NCBI RefSeq assembly: GCF_029633865.1
Contig: NC_079213.1
Coordinates: forward strand, 102,510,923 to 102,574,922
Direction of reading: 5' to 3'
Length of the DNA stretch: 64,000 bases
DNA from: Lampris incognitus
Lineage: Eukaryota > Chordata > Actinopteri > Lampriformes > Lampridae
A program made the position numbers and the translations under genes. Below the pieces are notes generated by a model that saw nothing but the letters and a program-made list of their open reading frames with translations, ran no database searches and was not told the DNA's origin. Below are positions 39,343 to 49,835 of this stretch, piece by piece. Positions within the stretch are counted from its first letter, which is position 1, and each line of letters opens with the position of its first letter.

Positions 39343-39865
39343 GGGGCTGTGTGTAATTTCTACCTGAGGACTGATCTCTATTGAGAGCAGCAGTGGCTCA
39401 GGAGGTAGAGCAGGTCATCTGGTAACTGAAGGGTTACCGGTTTGATTCTTGGTTCTTTCCAGCAAATGTGTCGAGATGTCCCTGAGCAAGACACCTAACC
39501 TCTACCTGCTCCCGATGAGCTGGTTGTTACCTTGCATGGTTGACACCTCCATCAGTGTAGGAGTGAGTGTGTGGGGGGGAGGTAAAATTTAAGGTGTTAA
39601 GTGAAAAAACGCTTTGGAAAAAATGACTATATAAATGCAATCAATTCACCATTCTATTGGTCAGCGATGTGAATAACAGCAACAAATCAAAATAGCTAAA
39701 CAAAATAATACATTGCAATTACTAAGTACTTTTGCCGACATCTGCCATTTTCAAACGTCTTCAGTAGATATCAGTTTTCTGTGATTGTTGCTTAGTTTAG
39801 GGAGCGAGATCAACAACTCATGCTTCCAGAAGTCTAAATATTACACATAGCACCTTCAACTAAAT
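39343..39865. mobile_element. Short-TIR MITE containing a tRNA SINE
   Basis: The ends AAAGGGGCTGTGTGTAATTT and the inverse AAGGTGCTATGTGTAATATT match with few differences. The interior holds the SINE at 39378-39655. No transposase. Confidence 0.6.
39378..39655 (+). mobile_element. tRNA-derived SINE, third family
   Basis: The head GCAGTGGCTCAGGAGGTAGA and B-box-like GGTTTGATTCTTGG are followed by CCCTGAGCAAGACACCTAAC. The LINE-like end has GCTTTGGAAAAAATGACTAT and ATAAATGCAATC. TCTATTG flanks both sides (39371-39377 and about 39655-39661). Confidence 0.8.
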
Positions 39866-40754
39866 CTCAAGGTAGACCCACCGCTACAAATAAAACATTT
39901 ACCCTACACACAGATGAAGTTGTTCAGTGGTGGTGCTTAATTTTCTATTTCTTTCATTTAACTTTCACTGACTCCTTTTTGTGACCCATTTCTCTGCTTT
40001 GCAAAGCACACTGTGATGAGAAACTTTCAGCGCAAAACCTTTTATGAATAAGGTTTGATCAACTCAAAATGTAATTGAGCATTAATCTGTGATGGTCAAA
40101 GTAAATGGCCAATTAATGACACTTTTTTGTGTTTATGCCATACAGCTTTTGTCAAAAGTAGACAAATTCTTCATGTTCATGGCCTATCTCATTCTGGGCC
40201 TGGAGCAGTTGTTCCTGGCTTCATGTTTCATGGTGCAGAAGTCAGACGTGGTCAGCATCTTGACGTTCTGGACTCATTTCCTGCACCGTGTTTTGGGCCC
40301 TGTCCCCATGTGGATCTCCAAGCAGATTGTCAGAGCTCATCTGCCCATGGAGTTCAAGCACTACTCTGACACCCAGGTGGTTGTCGATTTCACAGAATTT
40401 CATTGCAGAACCCCAGCCAGCCTCTTCCCCTGCGAGGAGGCTGTATTTTATGACAACAAAACCAAGTACACCGTCAAGGCGATGGTGGGAATGGCACCCC
40501 ATGGCTCAGTGACTTTTTTGTATCTACCTTCTTTCCCGGACACTTTAGCGATGAGGTGGTCAGGACCACTTTATTTGTCATTTTATTTCATGTACTTGCT
40601 TACATGAAATAAAATGAAATATTGCTTACATGAAGTAAAATGAAATATTGCTTACCCCAGCCCACAGCAGTGTAACACAAAGAAAAAAACATATGTCCAA
40701 AAAACTACAAGAACTACAGGAACACAAATCCAAACTAACACACATATATCAAAA

Positions 40755-40885
40755 CTAACACATAATCCATCCATCCATTATCCAAACCGCTTATCCTGCT
40801 CTCAGGGGCTATCAGAGCCTATCCCAGCAGTCACTGGGCAGCAGGCAGGGAGACACCCTGGGCAGGCTGCCAGGCCATCACAGGG

Positions 40886-40925
<40 letters not shown>
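40755..40925 (-). mobile_element. SINE family B 3' tail
   Basis: It has CCATCCATTATCCAAACCGC at the left (the inverse GGAT tail) and the GGCAGGCTGCCAGGCCATCA block. It ends in a CA microsatellite (40890-40924), where the copy is truncated. Confidence 0.75.
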
Positions 40926-40927
<2 letters not shown>

Positions 40928-41039
40928 GAAAACATTAAAACTGCTGAACTATTTCATTGCAAATCCACAAAATTTTTAGAAGAATGGGGTGGGGTCATAT
41001 TATCATGTCTTTCAAGATTATTGCGATCAACACAAAATC

Positions 41040-41042
<3 letters not shown>

Positions 41043-41104
<62 letters not shown>
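41043..41104. repeat. (CA)n microsatellite
   Basis: It has about 30 uninterrupted CA units. Repetitive ORFs read across it are spurious. Confidence 0.95.
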
Positions 41105-41109
<5 letters not shown>

Positions 41110-41589
41110 CACTGTCCAAGAGAACGAACACCAGCTGTTGACTGTCAGAACTGCCGGTCTGCATGGGCTAGCAGTTAGCGTAGCCGGCCCTGCTTCCGCG
41201 TCCTGTCAGACCGCCCTCAGTGTTTCTTCTCTGGGCACAGCTCCGGGCAGGGCCGTGGTCCCTGGGCCCACTGGACGCACCAGACCAGGCTCCTTCAGCC
41301 AACCCAACGCTAGCTCTCCCAGCCAGACACATTTGACTTTTTTTTTTTTTACGTTTTTCAGAAGTTGGGAATCATCCTCTTACTTGCCCCGGACACAACC
41401 ACAATGGTGGACAAGGGCTTCAGAGTGATAAGCCTTGTCCCTTGTAATGTCCAGCGGCTGCCTTTCATGCTGAAGGAGAGAGTCTGTGGTTTACAGGATG
41501 AAGTGTTCCACTGCACGGTTGAAAGCGTACATCGATGTGATGTTCCAGAAGATGTGGGAGTATGCCCTGTTTAACAACGCCATCCCTCC

Positions 41590-41870
41590 CAGATAGCAAA
41601 GAGTCGTTGGCCAAAATATGGCCCACATCTGCAGTTATCTTATGGCCGACATTTGGCCTTGATTGACGGCGTTGACTCAGGGTGTGTGGTTGCCTCAACT
41701 CTGCCATACTTGGGCCACATCTGGCCCACATAGTATGTGCTGTAACCCAAGTCAGGCCCGGCTTATGACAATTGGGCCACGCCTGGCTTACACAACAGTT
41801 GCTAGTGTCGTAACAGAGCCATAAGTACCAAAAGTGCCCCAGATTAGGCCCAAATGTGTCTGCTATCTGT
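41590..41870. repeat. GGCCCACATCTGGCC-type interspersed repeat
   Basis: It is built of recurring TGGCCxACAT and TTGGGCCAC pieces in both orientations. I recall similar sequence as a fish interspersed repeat; no ends were identified. Confidence 0.4.
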
Positions 41871-41879
41871 CCACTGCCC

Positions 41880-44010
41880 AAAACTTAAACCAGTTGTTCA
41901 CAGTGGCATGCATGATGGTAAACAACCAAACTGAACCTAAGAAAGCATCGGTCAAAAAAATCCATTAGAGGGGCTGGACCTCTGTATATTTACGAAGACA
42001 CTTTTTCTCCCTTTATGTTGGACACATGCAGTTTACGATATAAATGTTGAAGAAAGGTTTAGTAAACAGCAAATTAAGCTCTGCAGCTACCTGTGAGGAT
42101 TCTCACGGATGTTTTGAAACGAAAGGCTTTTCAAATGCTGTGTACTTTTGTTTTTGTACATGTATGTCAGAGAAGTTAGGGAGCATGTGGTTGGAACAGG
42201 ATGTCAAAATGCTAAACAATTCCTTAATAAATCAAATAGTTTTTGAGCAACCCATTAGACCCCATGTTGGGGGAGTTTAAAGTTTGAAGGAATCAACATG
42301 GGTCACAGGTTATAACCATTTATAGTTTAATGCAGTTTGCTATTGTACTCTATGATCACAAAACAGTGCACTACATACTGTGTTACAAAACGTAAGGATA
42401 ACTGTACATTCTTTGTTACACTGGTAACAAGATCGAGTTGCATTTATGTCCAAGTTATGGGCGATAATTAGAACTGAAACATTTCCAGGCTAAAATATTA
42501 ATGGAAACAGCAACTTGGAAATTACTAGAAGTACCAGAGGGAAAACCGCTTCACTAAATCCAAATACCTGAAAAGTAGAAAAATGACCAAAGTGACCTAT
42601 TACATATGTCTGACTTTTTAAAAATGTTTTATCTAGGCTTTCATGTACCAAAGGTATGACAAACTGCATCCTAAACACGGAACAGCCTTATCAGGAATCA
42701 GGAACACTGTCATTTCACCTCATGAACTTGTGCACATGAAATGAAACAAAATGCCTTTTCCCCCAGCCCACAGCAGTGCAACATATAGACAAAAACACAC
42801 TGAAGAACTAGAAGAACACACATATTCAAACTAACACATATATCCAAACTAAAAAAAAAAATTCAGTCCATAGGGGACAAATGCTAGTATGCTAAACATT
42901 TGGGACACAACGATTTTTTTAAGAACTAAAAATATATTCTGTCTGAAAAATTAACTGTCCACAGGTAATACAAATCACAGTGAAAACATCCTAGCATGAC
43001 TCGTTTTACAGATATTCTAAAACATCCAATATGCTCAGGGCAATTTGCTCGTCATCATTATTCCAGATGACAGTAACAGTAAAACTTTGATTTGGCTTTT
43101 AGTGTTACCGCTGTGTGAAAGACACAAACCGTATTCTATAGTACACGATTCAACACCTCACCAGTTGCATCTGTTTCTATACATCACATCACAACAGGAC
43201 ATTTACAATTATCAAACTTCTTCATCTGCACATATCACAAAATTGTTAAGTGTGTGGAATACGACACGAATCGTCTTTTTACACAGTTGTGTATTCATTT
43301 ACGGCTACATCAACATAGCAGGCTAGTTGCTAACTGGAACAGGGACTGCTCTGAAATCAGTGGCTTTGAGGAGCGGATCTGTGTGATCATCCTTCTTGGG
43401 TTCGAGCCACCATGTAGTCATTTCCCCTTTCCCCTTTAGAGCCATGAAATGAAATGAGGAGGAGGGACAGAAGAGAGAGATAAGGGGTTAAATCCCAAAG
43501 CACATATTCCTCTCTGAATTTTAGATGAGGGCTATCAGGTGGCTTGGGCCCCTGAATAACTGAGACTTTTAGTCTTTCTATGTCTGAGTCCTAAGACCCC
43601 ATCTGACTTGGTGTTAAGTAACCCCCTTCCCCCATGTCTGCATTGGCACCACCCAATTAGAGGTCATAGGTCACGACACGAAGACAAAACTGCAAGAGCG
43701 GCTACAATGAATGTCAGACACACCCAGTGTGTCTTCCTTTATAGCTGGTTAAATTCTCACTTCTCTTTTGAAATCTCAGACACATCCTAAGCTAGTTAAA
43801 ATTACTTTAAAAGGGTTATAGTGACTGGTCCATGGTAATCTTTTCATCTAATAACCATTCACATATACCCGCTCCTCTCTTTATTTTGCCTAATTGCATT
43901 TTAGGGTTCAAGTGGACTTGGAGCAAAACATCTCATTCTGATTTACTGAATCTTCAATGTTCATGAGGAAGTTTGGTTTGTGTCACTCAGGGGGGCAGCA
44001 GCTATCAGGT
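41880..44010. other. Repeat-poor stretch; one LINE-like segment at 42680-42860
   Basis: 42680-42860 (CATTTCACCTCATGAACTTG and CCCAGCCCACAGCAGTGCAA) is a second copy of the sequence at 40555-40750, probably a LINE 3' UTR in inverse orientation. Otherwise no gene was recognised, and no missing guanylate cyclase exon was found. Confidence 0.4.
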
Positions 44011-44019
44011 CAAATATTC

Positions 44020-45310
44020 TGATGACCCTGCATAGCTGACCCTTCTCCGAGGTTCAGAAGCAGTCCACGGGAATACTCCCACTGACCTTATTTCTTGGTG
44101 TGATAACTTCTTGGAAATTTTTCCAAAGCCAAGGAACTGATTATTGATTTCAGACGTAACAGACATACAGCCAAAGAGTGCCTCGTACATAATTAAAGTG
44201 TGGAAATACAAATATTTGGGTGCTATTATAGACGATCGCCTTAAATTTGATGTGAACACTGACGCTATTGTGAAGCAGGAACAACACAGACTTCACCTTC
44301 TCCGTAAACTAAATTCCTCTTCTGTCAGCCCCGTCATCCTCTGTTGCTTTTATCAGTCTTTTATTGACCGTCTCTGGAGTTTTTCTTTCATCTGCTGGTT
44401 TCACAGCCTCACAATAAAAGACAGAAAAAGCCTGAAAAGCATTGTTAAAATCTGTTCTTAGATCACCGCAGTGAAACAAAGAGCTCTGAAGTCTTTTGCA
44501 ACCAACAAATCCTCCAGAAAGCAGCAAGCATTTTGACTGCTGGATATGTTCGTGTTTCCTGAGGTTCTTGCAGGTGAATGTTCTCTGTTGCCATCAGGGC
44601 ATGTTATCGTTTACATGTTTTGTAAAACTAACCGTTATCCTAAATCATTTATTCCCTCTGCAATTCCACAACTAAATGCTCCATAGTGCTTTTTTTATTT
44701 GATCATTTTTATTGTGTTTACCAAGTTTACCTAGCCTATAAATATTATTAATTATTCATAGCTCTTGTAGATTTTATTCCACATTTAGCTCCCTAGAGTT
44801 ACTTATTGTTTGTGTTATTTGTTTGCATGTTACTGTTTTTGTGTACAACAAGCTGCTCCAGGCGTCTGAGTAATGTAGCGGTCTATTCTGTTGTCTACCA
44901 ACACGGGGAAGACGGTTCGAATCCCTGCGTTACCTCCGGCTTGGTCGGGCGTCTCTACAGACACAATTGGCTGTGTGTGTGGGTGGGAAGCCGGATGTGG
45001 GTATGTCTCCTGGTCGCTGCACTAGCGCCTCCTCTGGTCGGTTGGGGCGCCTGTTCAGGGGGAGGGGGAAATGGGGGGAATAGCGTGATACTCCCACGCG
45101 TTACGTCCCCCTGGTGAAACTGTTCACTGTCAGGTGAAAAGAAGCGGCTGGCGACCCAACACATATTGCAGGAGGCATGTGGTAGTCTGAAACCACCCCG
45201 GATCAGCAGAGGGGGTGGAGTAGCGACCAGGACGGCTCGGAAGAGGGGGGTAATTGAACGGGTACAATTGTGGGGGGGGGGGGACAAGCTGCTCCAAATA
45301 AACTGCCCCT
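44020..45310 (+). pseudogene. LINE RT C-terminal fragment and 3' UTR, split by SINE A
   Basis: 44144-44461 reads YKYLGAIIDDRLKFDVNTDA, HRLHLLRKLNSSSVSP and FYQSFIDRLWSFSFICWF, the thumb and connection of a non-LTR RT. The 3' UTR continues past the SINE to about 45310. Upstream KAKELIIDFRRN (44130) is in a shifted frame. Confidence 0.65.
44861..45283 (+). mobile_element. SINE family A, reference copy with exact ends
   Basis: It is flanked by exact 13-bp duplications ACAAGCTGCTCCA (44848-44860 and 45284-45296), so the element is precisely 423 bp. It starts GGCGTCTGAGTAATGTAGCG, has B box GGTTCGAATCCC and ends in a run of about 12 G. Confidence 0.93.
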
Positions 45311-45479
45311 AGCAGGAATAATAAAGTTGTTTATATTTGTAGATTTGGGTGACAAAAGATATAAAAAAAGAGGGACTGGATTTATTAAACATGTAGAAAG
45401 CTGATTTATGGATTCCCGATCAATAATTCATTAAATCCATATTGTTATATATTACTATACTACTTTTTTTGTAAATTGT

Positions 45480-45533
45480 AGTCAAGTCAATTTTATTTTT
45501 ATAGCCCAATATCATAAATTTGCCTCAAGGGGT
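45480..45533 (-). mobile_element. Rex1-type LINE 3' end fragment
   Basis: AGTCAAGTCAATTTTATTTT and CCCAATATCATAAATTTGCC are the inverse of the LINE tail at 33110-33180. It abuts the following SINE. Confidence 0.7.
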
Positions 45534-45659
45534 CCATCCATCCATTATCCAAACTGCTTATCCTTACTCAGGGTCGCGGGGATGCTGGAGCCTATCCCAG
45601 CAGTTGTTGGGTGGCAGGCAGGGGAGACACCCTGGACAGGCCACCAGTCCATCACAGGG

Positions 45660-45698
<39 letters not shown>

Positions 45699-45930
45699 AC
45701 ACACACACACACGCCTAGAGACAATTTAGTATGGCCAATTCACCTGACCTACATGTCTTTGGACTGTAGGAGGAAACCGGAGCCCCTGGAGGAAGCCCAC
45801 GCAGACACGGGGAGAACATGCAAACTCCACACAGAGGACGACCTGGGACAACCCCCAAGGTTGAACTACCCCAATGCTCGAACCCAGGATCTTCTTAATG
45901 TGAGGCGACCGCGCTAACCACTGCAACACC
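45534..45930 (-). mobile_element. SINE family B, full-length copy
   Basis: The GGAT-type tail is at the left (CCATCCATCCATTATCC), the CA microsatellite at 45663-45712 and the head at the right. The B box inverse is GCTCGAACCCAGG. Confidence 0.87.
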
Positions 45931-46179
45931 ATGACTATTGCAAATTGTAGTCCAGGTATTAATTAGCACTTCCTAATTAGCAGGAAAAAAAAGGCTACCA
46001 ACTATGACAAGTATCTTTATTTTGAATACCTTAAATATATTTAAGGGCAAGTATGTATATACTTTTACTTTAAAATAGAAATGTCAGTGTGACTTTCACT
46101 CGGAGAAGTTTTATGTCTGGGTATTTGTACTTTTACATCAGTAACAGGTCTGAGTCTCTCCTCCACCACCATGTAAGAA

Positions 46180-46290
46180 GGACATCCATCCATCCATCCC
46201 CTCCCAATGACTGCTGGAATAGGCTCCAGCATCCCCACCACCCTGAGAGCAGGATAAGCGGTTCAGATAATGGATGGATGGATGGAAGTC
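46180..46290 (+). mobile_element. SINE family B 3' tail fragment
   Basis: TGACTGCTGGAATAGGCTCC through GAGAGCAGGATAAGCGGTTC is bounded by CATCC repeats on the left and GGATGG on the right. Confidence 0.7.
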
Positions 46291-46684
46291 CAGTTGGATG
46301 AGTTCACGCCAAACATGAAGACATTTCCATGGCAACAACGTGACCACGTCCGAGGATGTCGTAAGCGTGTCCCAGAGACACTTCATAATCTGACATGTTA
46401 CAAAACACAAATACATCTTTGTCAAATGCATCGAAATAAATGACAAAATGCTAGTGTCAAAAAATGTATTTAACGAGAATACACGTATTTGATATTTCGA
46501 ATCTGCGTTTGTTAGAATTTATCCAAAAACCCCTTCTGCAGAGGAAGGGTACTTAGTTTGTGTTATGAATGAAGATCGTATCTGACTGTGAATGGTTTTC
46601 CTAAAAAAATGCAGGCCTACATTCTTTTAGCCAACACTCTCCAGCTGTTGTCTCCTGTTAGGCGAGCATGGTAGGGTCTGACAA
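46291..46684. other. Nothing recognised
   Basis: Short ORFs only. A CCATGGCAACAACG sequence at 46329 resembles an X-box half but lacks promoter context. Confidence 0.35.
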
Positions 46685-47042
46685 TGAGATACTTTATTGA
46701 TCCCATAGGGAAATTCTGCTCTGCATTTCACCCATCCTAGCTGTGTAGCTATGAGCAGTGGGCAGCCGCCGTGCAGCACCCAGGGACCAACTCCAGTTCA
46801 TCTTGCCATGCCTCGGTCAAGGACACAGACAGGAGTGCTAACCCTAACATGCATGTCTTTTTGATGGTGGGGGAAACTGGAGAACCTGGAGAAAACCCAC
46901 CACAGACACAGGGAGAACATGCAAACTCCACACAGAGGATGACCTGGGATGACCCCCCCAAGGCTGGTCAATCCTGGAGTTCGAACCCAGGACCTTCTTG
47001 CTGTGGGGCAACAGTGCTAACCACTGTGCCACCGTGTCGCCT
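46685..47042 (-). mobile_element. SINE family B2, full-length copy
   Basis: GATACTTTATTGATCCC at the left is the inverse tail. CTAACCACTGTGCCACCGTG at the right is the inverse head. It is very similar to the copy at 31086. Confidence 0.88.
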
Positions 47043-47637
47043 TGAGACAGTAAATGACACATTAAGATGGCACTGAGTAGTACAGTTGTTTGTTTTTTTC
47101 AATTAGCCATTCAATGCAGCACCTTTCATTGAAATGTACATGTGCAAAAGGCACATCAACATCCATGACCTCACACACAGCATGACGTCACCTCATCATG
47201 TGTAACATGGCAGCTTAATACGTCCGTATCATTATCATCAGCACCGTGCTTCAGATGAGTCTGACCTCCGCTGAACAGTTTTTTTTCCGAGTATTTTTAA
47301 GAGATGTTCAAAATTAGGTACATTCCATTTTCTCCAGACTGATGAAATACAAATTACAAAATACTAAAAAGTAATTAAATTATGTATTTAAAATACTTTT
47401 GATTAAAATGCTGCCAATATCTGACGTGTCCCGCGACTCGATGTTTTTCCCCTTGAGACTAGATTGGGAGCAATACAGTGGATATAGAAGTAAGATTTGA
47501 TTCCTTTGGCTCGTTGGTGGTTTGTGCCACTTGTGTGATTTTCACCACAGAGGACCGCCCAATTGCCCGCAGTGCAAAAAATGCCAGAATTTCAACATGG
47601 TTGAAGTCAGACCTGGACCTGGTGGGTTAAATCTTAC

Positions 47638-47729
47638 CTTTACATGGAGCGACCCTCTGCAGGTGAGGGTATACCCGCCCAGAGTTTTCAGCAGATCCGC
47701 TGTGGCTCCGCTCACCTGGATTTTCAGAG
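47638..47729 (-). CDS. Receptor-type guanylate cyclase, catalytic-domain exon
   Basis: The acceptor is CTTTCCATAG and the donor AAAG|GTAAGA. The first two bases complete the codon begun by the exon at 60836 (G + CT = Ala). It encodes LKIQVSGATADLLKTLGGYT and then LTCRGSLHVK, the family segment that follows ESTxEALKI and precedes GKG-TYWL. The next exon (GKGxxxTYWL) was not found to the left. The GGY and RG-VKG features recall GC-G type cyclases, but the subtype is not certain. The intron to the upstream exon holds the Gypsy element in the same orientation. Confidence 0.78.
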
Positions 47730-47742
47730 CTATGGAAAGCAA

Positions 47743-48656
47743 GTGGAAAAAAAAACAGTTGGAGACTTCAGTGCCATACACAGATTTTAAAGGCATTTAT
47801 TTGACACTTTTTTTAATCACTGCACTTTATCTCTGCATTATCTCTCCATTCCTTGAAATTTGCTGAAAAACTAAACTTGCCCTGTTAACAGGGCATGTGT
47901 GAGTGTCTGCGTTGCATCAGAAAATAAATGGCTGGTCTATGATAGGTTGTTAAACCCAAACAGCGCATTGCGGCTCCCCCGGCTTCTATTCAAGACATGT
48001 AACTCCAGACCTCCTTGGCCAAGTCCTGCCCTCACCAAATTGGCAGCACTTGTCAATCTCATGCAAACACACATCAAGGATGGATGAGAAACTGATAATT
48101 GTGGTTGAGTTTTTTTTATTGTAGTATTTATATAGTAGGTAGGGTATCGAGCTGTTTGTTCCTGAGTAATTTAGCTAAGAGGGCCAAAGCATGAATCTTC
48201 TGCCACTGCAATGATGTATAGAAGTCATGTCACCTTTTATTAATGCCATTGTTGTTTGAATGACCTAACAATCTGCACTGAAAACACAAATGGATCTTCA
48301 GTGAAAGTTCAGTCAGGAAGACTATCTTTTGCATGCATAGACCTGTAGTTATACTTCTTTTTTTAGCCTGCCATTCTCATCTCTCATGCACACTCACTCA
48401 TATTTTCCCTTGCTGTCAGTGTCTGGGGCTGTTAATTGAGTTATCAGCTGATCACATCATCTGTTCTCATCTATCCAATAGCACAGCGACACACCTGCAT
48501 GGTTAGCATATCATCTTGCTGTTGTCTTTTTCATATGTTTGTCTTTACGCCTCTAGGCATTCGTGCTGCTTTTATGCATGCCCCTCCACCTCCCCATCCC
48601 ATCACCACCTAGTCCTTGCAGATCATAAGTTTCATCTCTTCATCAGCCTTACTGGC
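47743..48656. other. Guanylate cyclase intron, nothing recognised
   Basis: Mixed-composition sequence with short ORFs only. No repeats with clear ends until the SINE at 48657. Confidence 0.35.
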
Positions 48657-48858
48657 CAGCACGGTGGCCCAGTAGATAGCACTGTTGCCTCATGGCAAGA
48701 TGGTCTTGGGTCAAACCCCAGGCCATCCCAGGTCTTTTCTGTGTGGAGTTTGCATGTTCTTCCTGTGTCTGTTTGCGTCTCTGCTGGGTGCTCCAGTTTC
48801 CTCCCACCATCAAAAGACATGCATGTTAGGGTTAATAGTTAATAATCTATCATCTCAG
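48657..48858 (+). mobile_element. SINE family B2, 3' truncated by the Gypsy insertion
   Basis: The head CCAGCACGGTGGCCCAGTAG and the CCCACCATCAAAAGACATGC block are present. The copy loses similarity just before the LTR at 48859. Confidence 0.75.
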
Positions 48859-49798
48859 TGTAACCTGCGCGACAGGGGAATGGGCCTATGCTTGCGCAGG
48901 GACAGTTTACAGTCTAATGTCTAAGTTCAGTGGAGATTGGTGTAGGTTTTTTTCTAGACCGGATTCTAGTACTCACCCCAAAGACAACACACACACTCGT
49001 GGGTATAGTTTACAATAAAAAAACCAATTTATTTCAACAGTTCAAAGTAAAGTTATTTCAATATCAATACTAAATTAGATGTGTTATATATATATATATA
49101 TATATATATTTTTTTTACTCTATTATACTTTTTAAAAGTTCTTCCTAATATTCTATTTATTGTCTATATCTATCTATATTTTATTTTATACCCTTCTAAT
49201 ATATTACTCATGCAGCCATATTCTACACTAACAAATTAAAGAAAATAATCCAAAATAAAGTATGAGTGCACTCAAAGAAAATAATAAAGAAAAGAAAAGG
49301 GGGAATGATTCAGTCTTCCAATCTGTGCAAGGTGCAATGTCCAGATCCTACCACAATCACAGGGGCAATTTAATGTAGAGGCGATGATGATGAATCCAAA
49401 TCCAGGGCGATGATGGGGGCAATCCAAAGGGGGTATCCAAGGGTTCCAAAAGGGTGTAGCAAGGGGGGTTGTTCGGGGTACTAAAAAAACAGTCAGGATT
49501 CCAGCAGCGTACAAAACACAAGAGAAAAGAGTCTTCCTTCTTCCTTCAACGGGAGATCATCTGTCAAGGAAGCTTCGTGGGAGGGATCTTTTTTGTCGTA
49601 GTTCAAATGTCCTGTAGCTCAAATATCCGTAGTTCAAATATCAATAATTCAGGTATCCATAGTCAAAGTTGTCCGTATTTCCCTTCTCTATTGTCAACGG
49701 TTGTTTGCATGGTTTAAACTCTGTAGCTCGTGTGCCTCCTAGAGGCTACTCGTGGAACTTACATACGTCACAGGGTACATGTAACCATGTGGGTTACA
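48859..49798 (-). repeat. 3' LTR of the Gypsy element
   Basis: It is 940 bp and begins and ends with the 7-bp inverted repeat TGTAACC/GGTTACA. It contains a short TA run (49085-49108) followed by a T run. Confidence 0.95.
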
Positions 49799-49811
49799 TT
49801 CTCCCCCTCTA
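49799..49811 (-). promoter_or_regulatory. Polypurine tract of the Gypsy element
   Basis: On the minus strand AGAGGGGGAGAA lies directly before the TGTAACC start of the 3' LTR, the expected plus-strand primer position. Confidence 0.85.
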
Positions 49812-49835
49812 AACCGCATCAGTCTCTGCATGCGT

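Larger units (their letters stand above)
40100..41600 (+). pseudogene. DDE_Tnp_4 (ISL2EU/PIF-like) transposase remnant
   Basis: The first block (40150-40512) reads TFWTHFLHRVLGPVPMW, VVVDFTEFHCRTPASLFPC and YTVKAMVGMAPHGSVTF, containing the first catalytic Asp. An extra T in the T-run at about 40513 shifts the frame (FVSTFFPGHFSDE follows in another frame). The second block (41360-41600) reads TTMVDKGFRVISLVPCNVQR with the second Asp. The third acidic region (HVER in relatives) has decayed. A SINE tail and CA arrays separate the blocks. Confidence 0.7.

Noticed and set aside
41021-41428. Plus-strand ORF with a His-Thr run
   Set aside because: It is a CA microsatellite read through into non-coding sequence.
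44868-44940. tRNA-like sequence with A and B boxes, recurring many times
   Set aside because: It is the promoter head of SINE family A: target duplications and a 420-bp body show retroposons, and no cloverleaf with a proper acceptor stem was found.
49272-49717. ORFs of about 80 codons repeated at 56693-57138
   Set aside because: Both lie inside the LTRs of the Gypsy element and are chance frames duplicated with the LTR.
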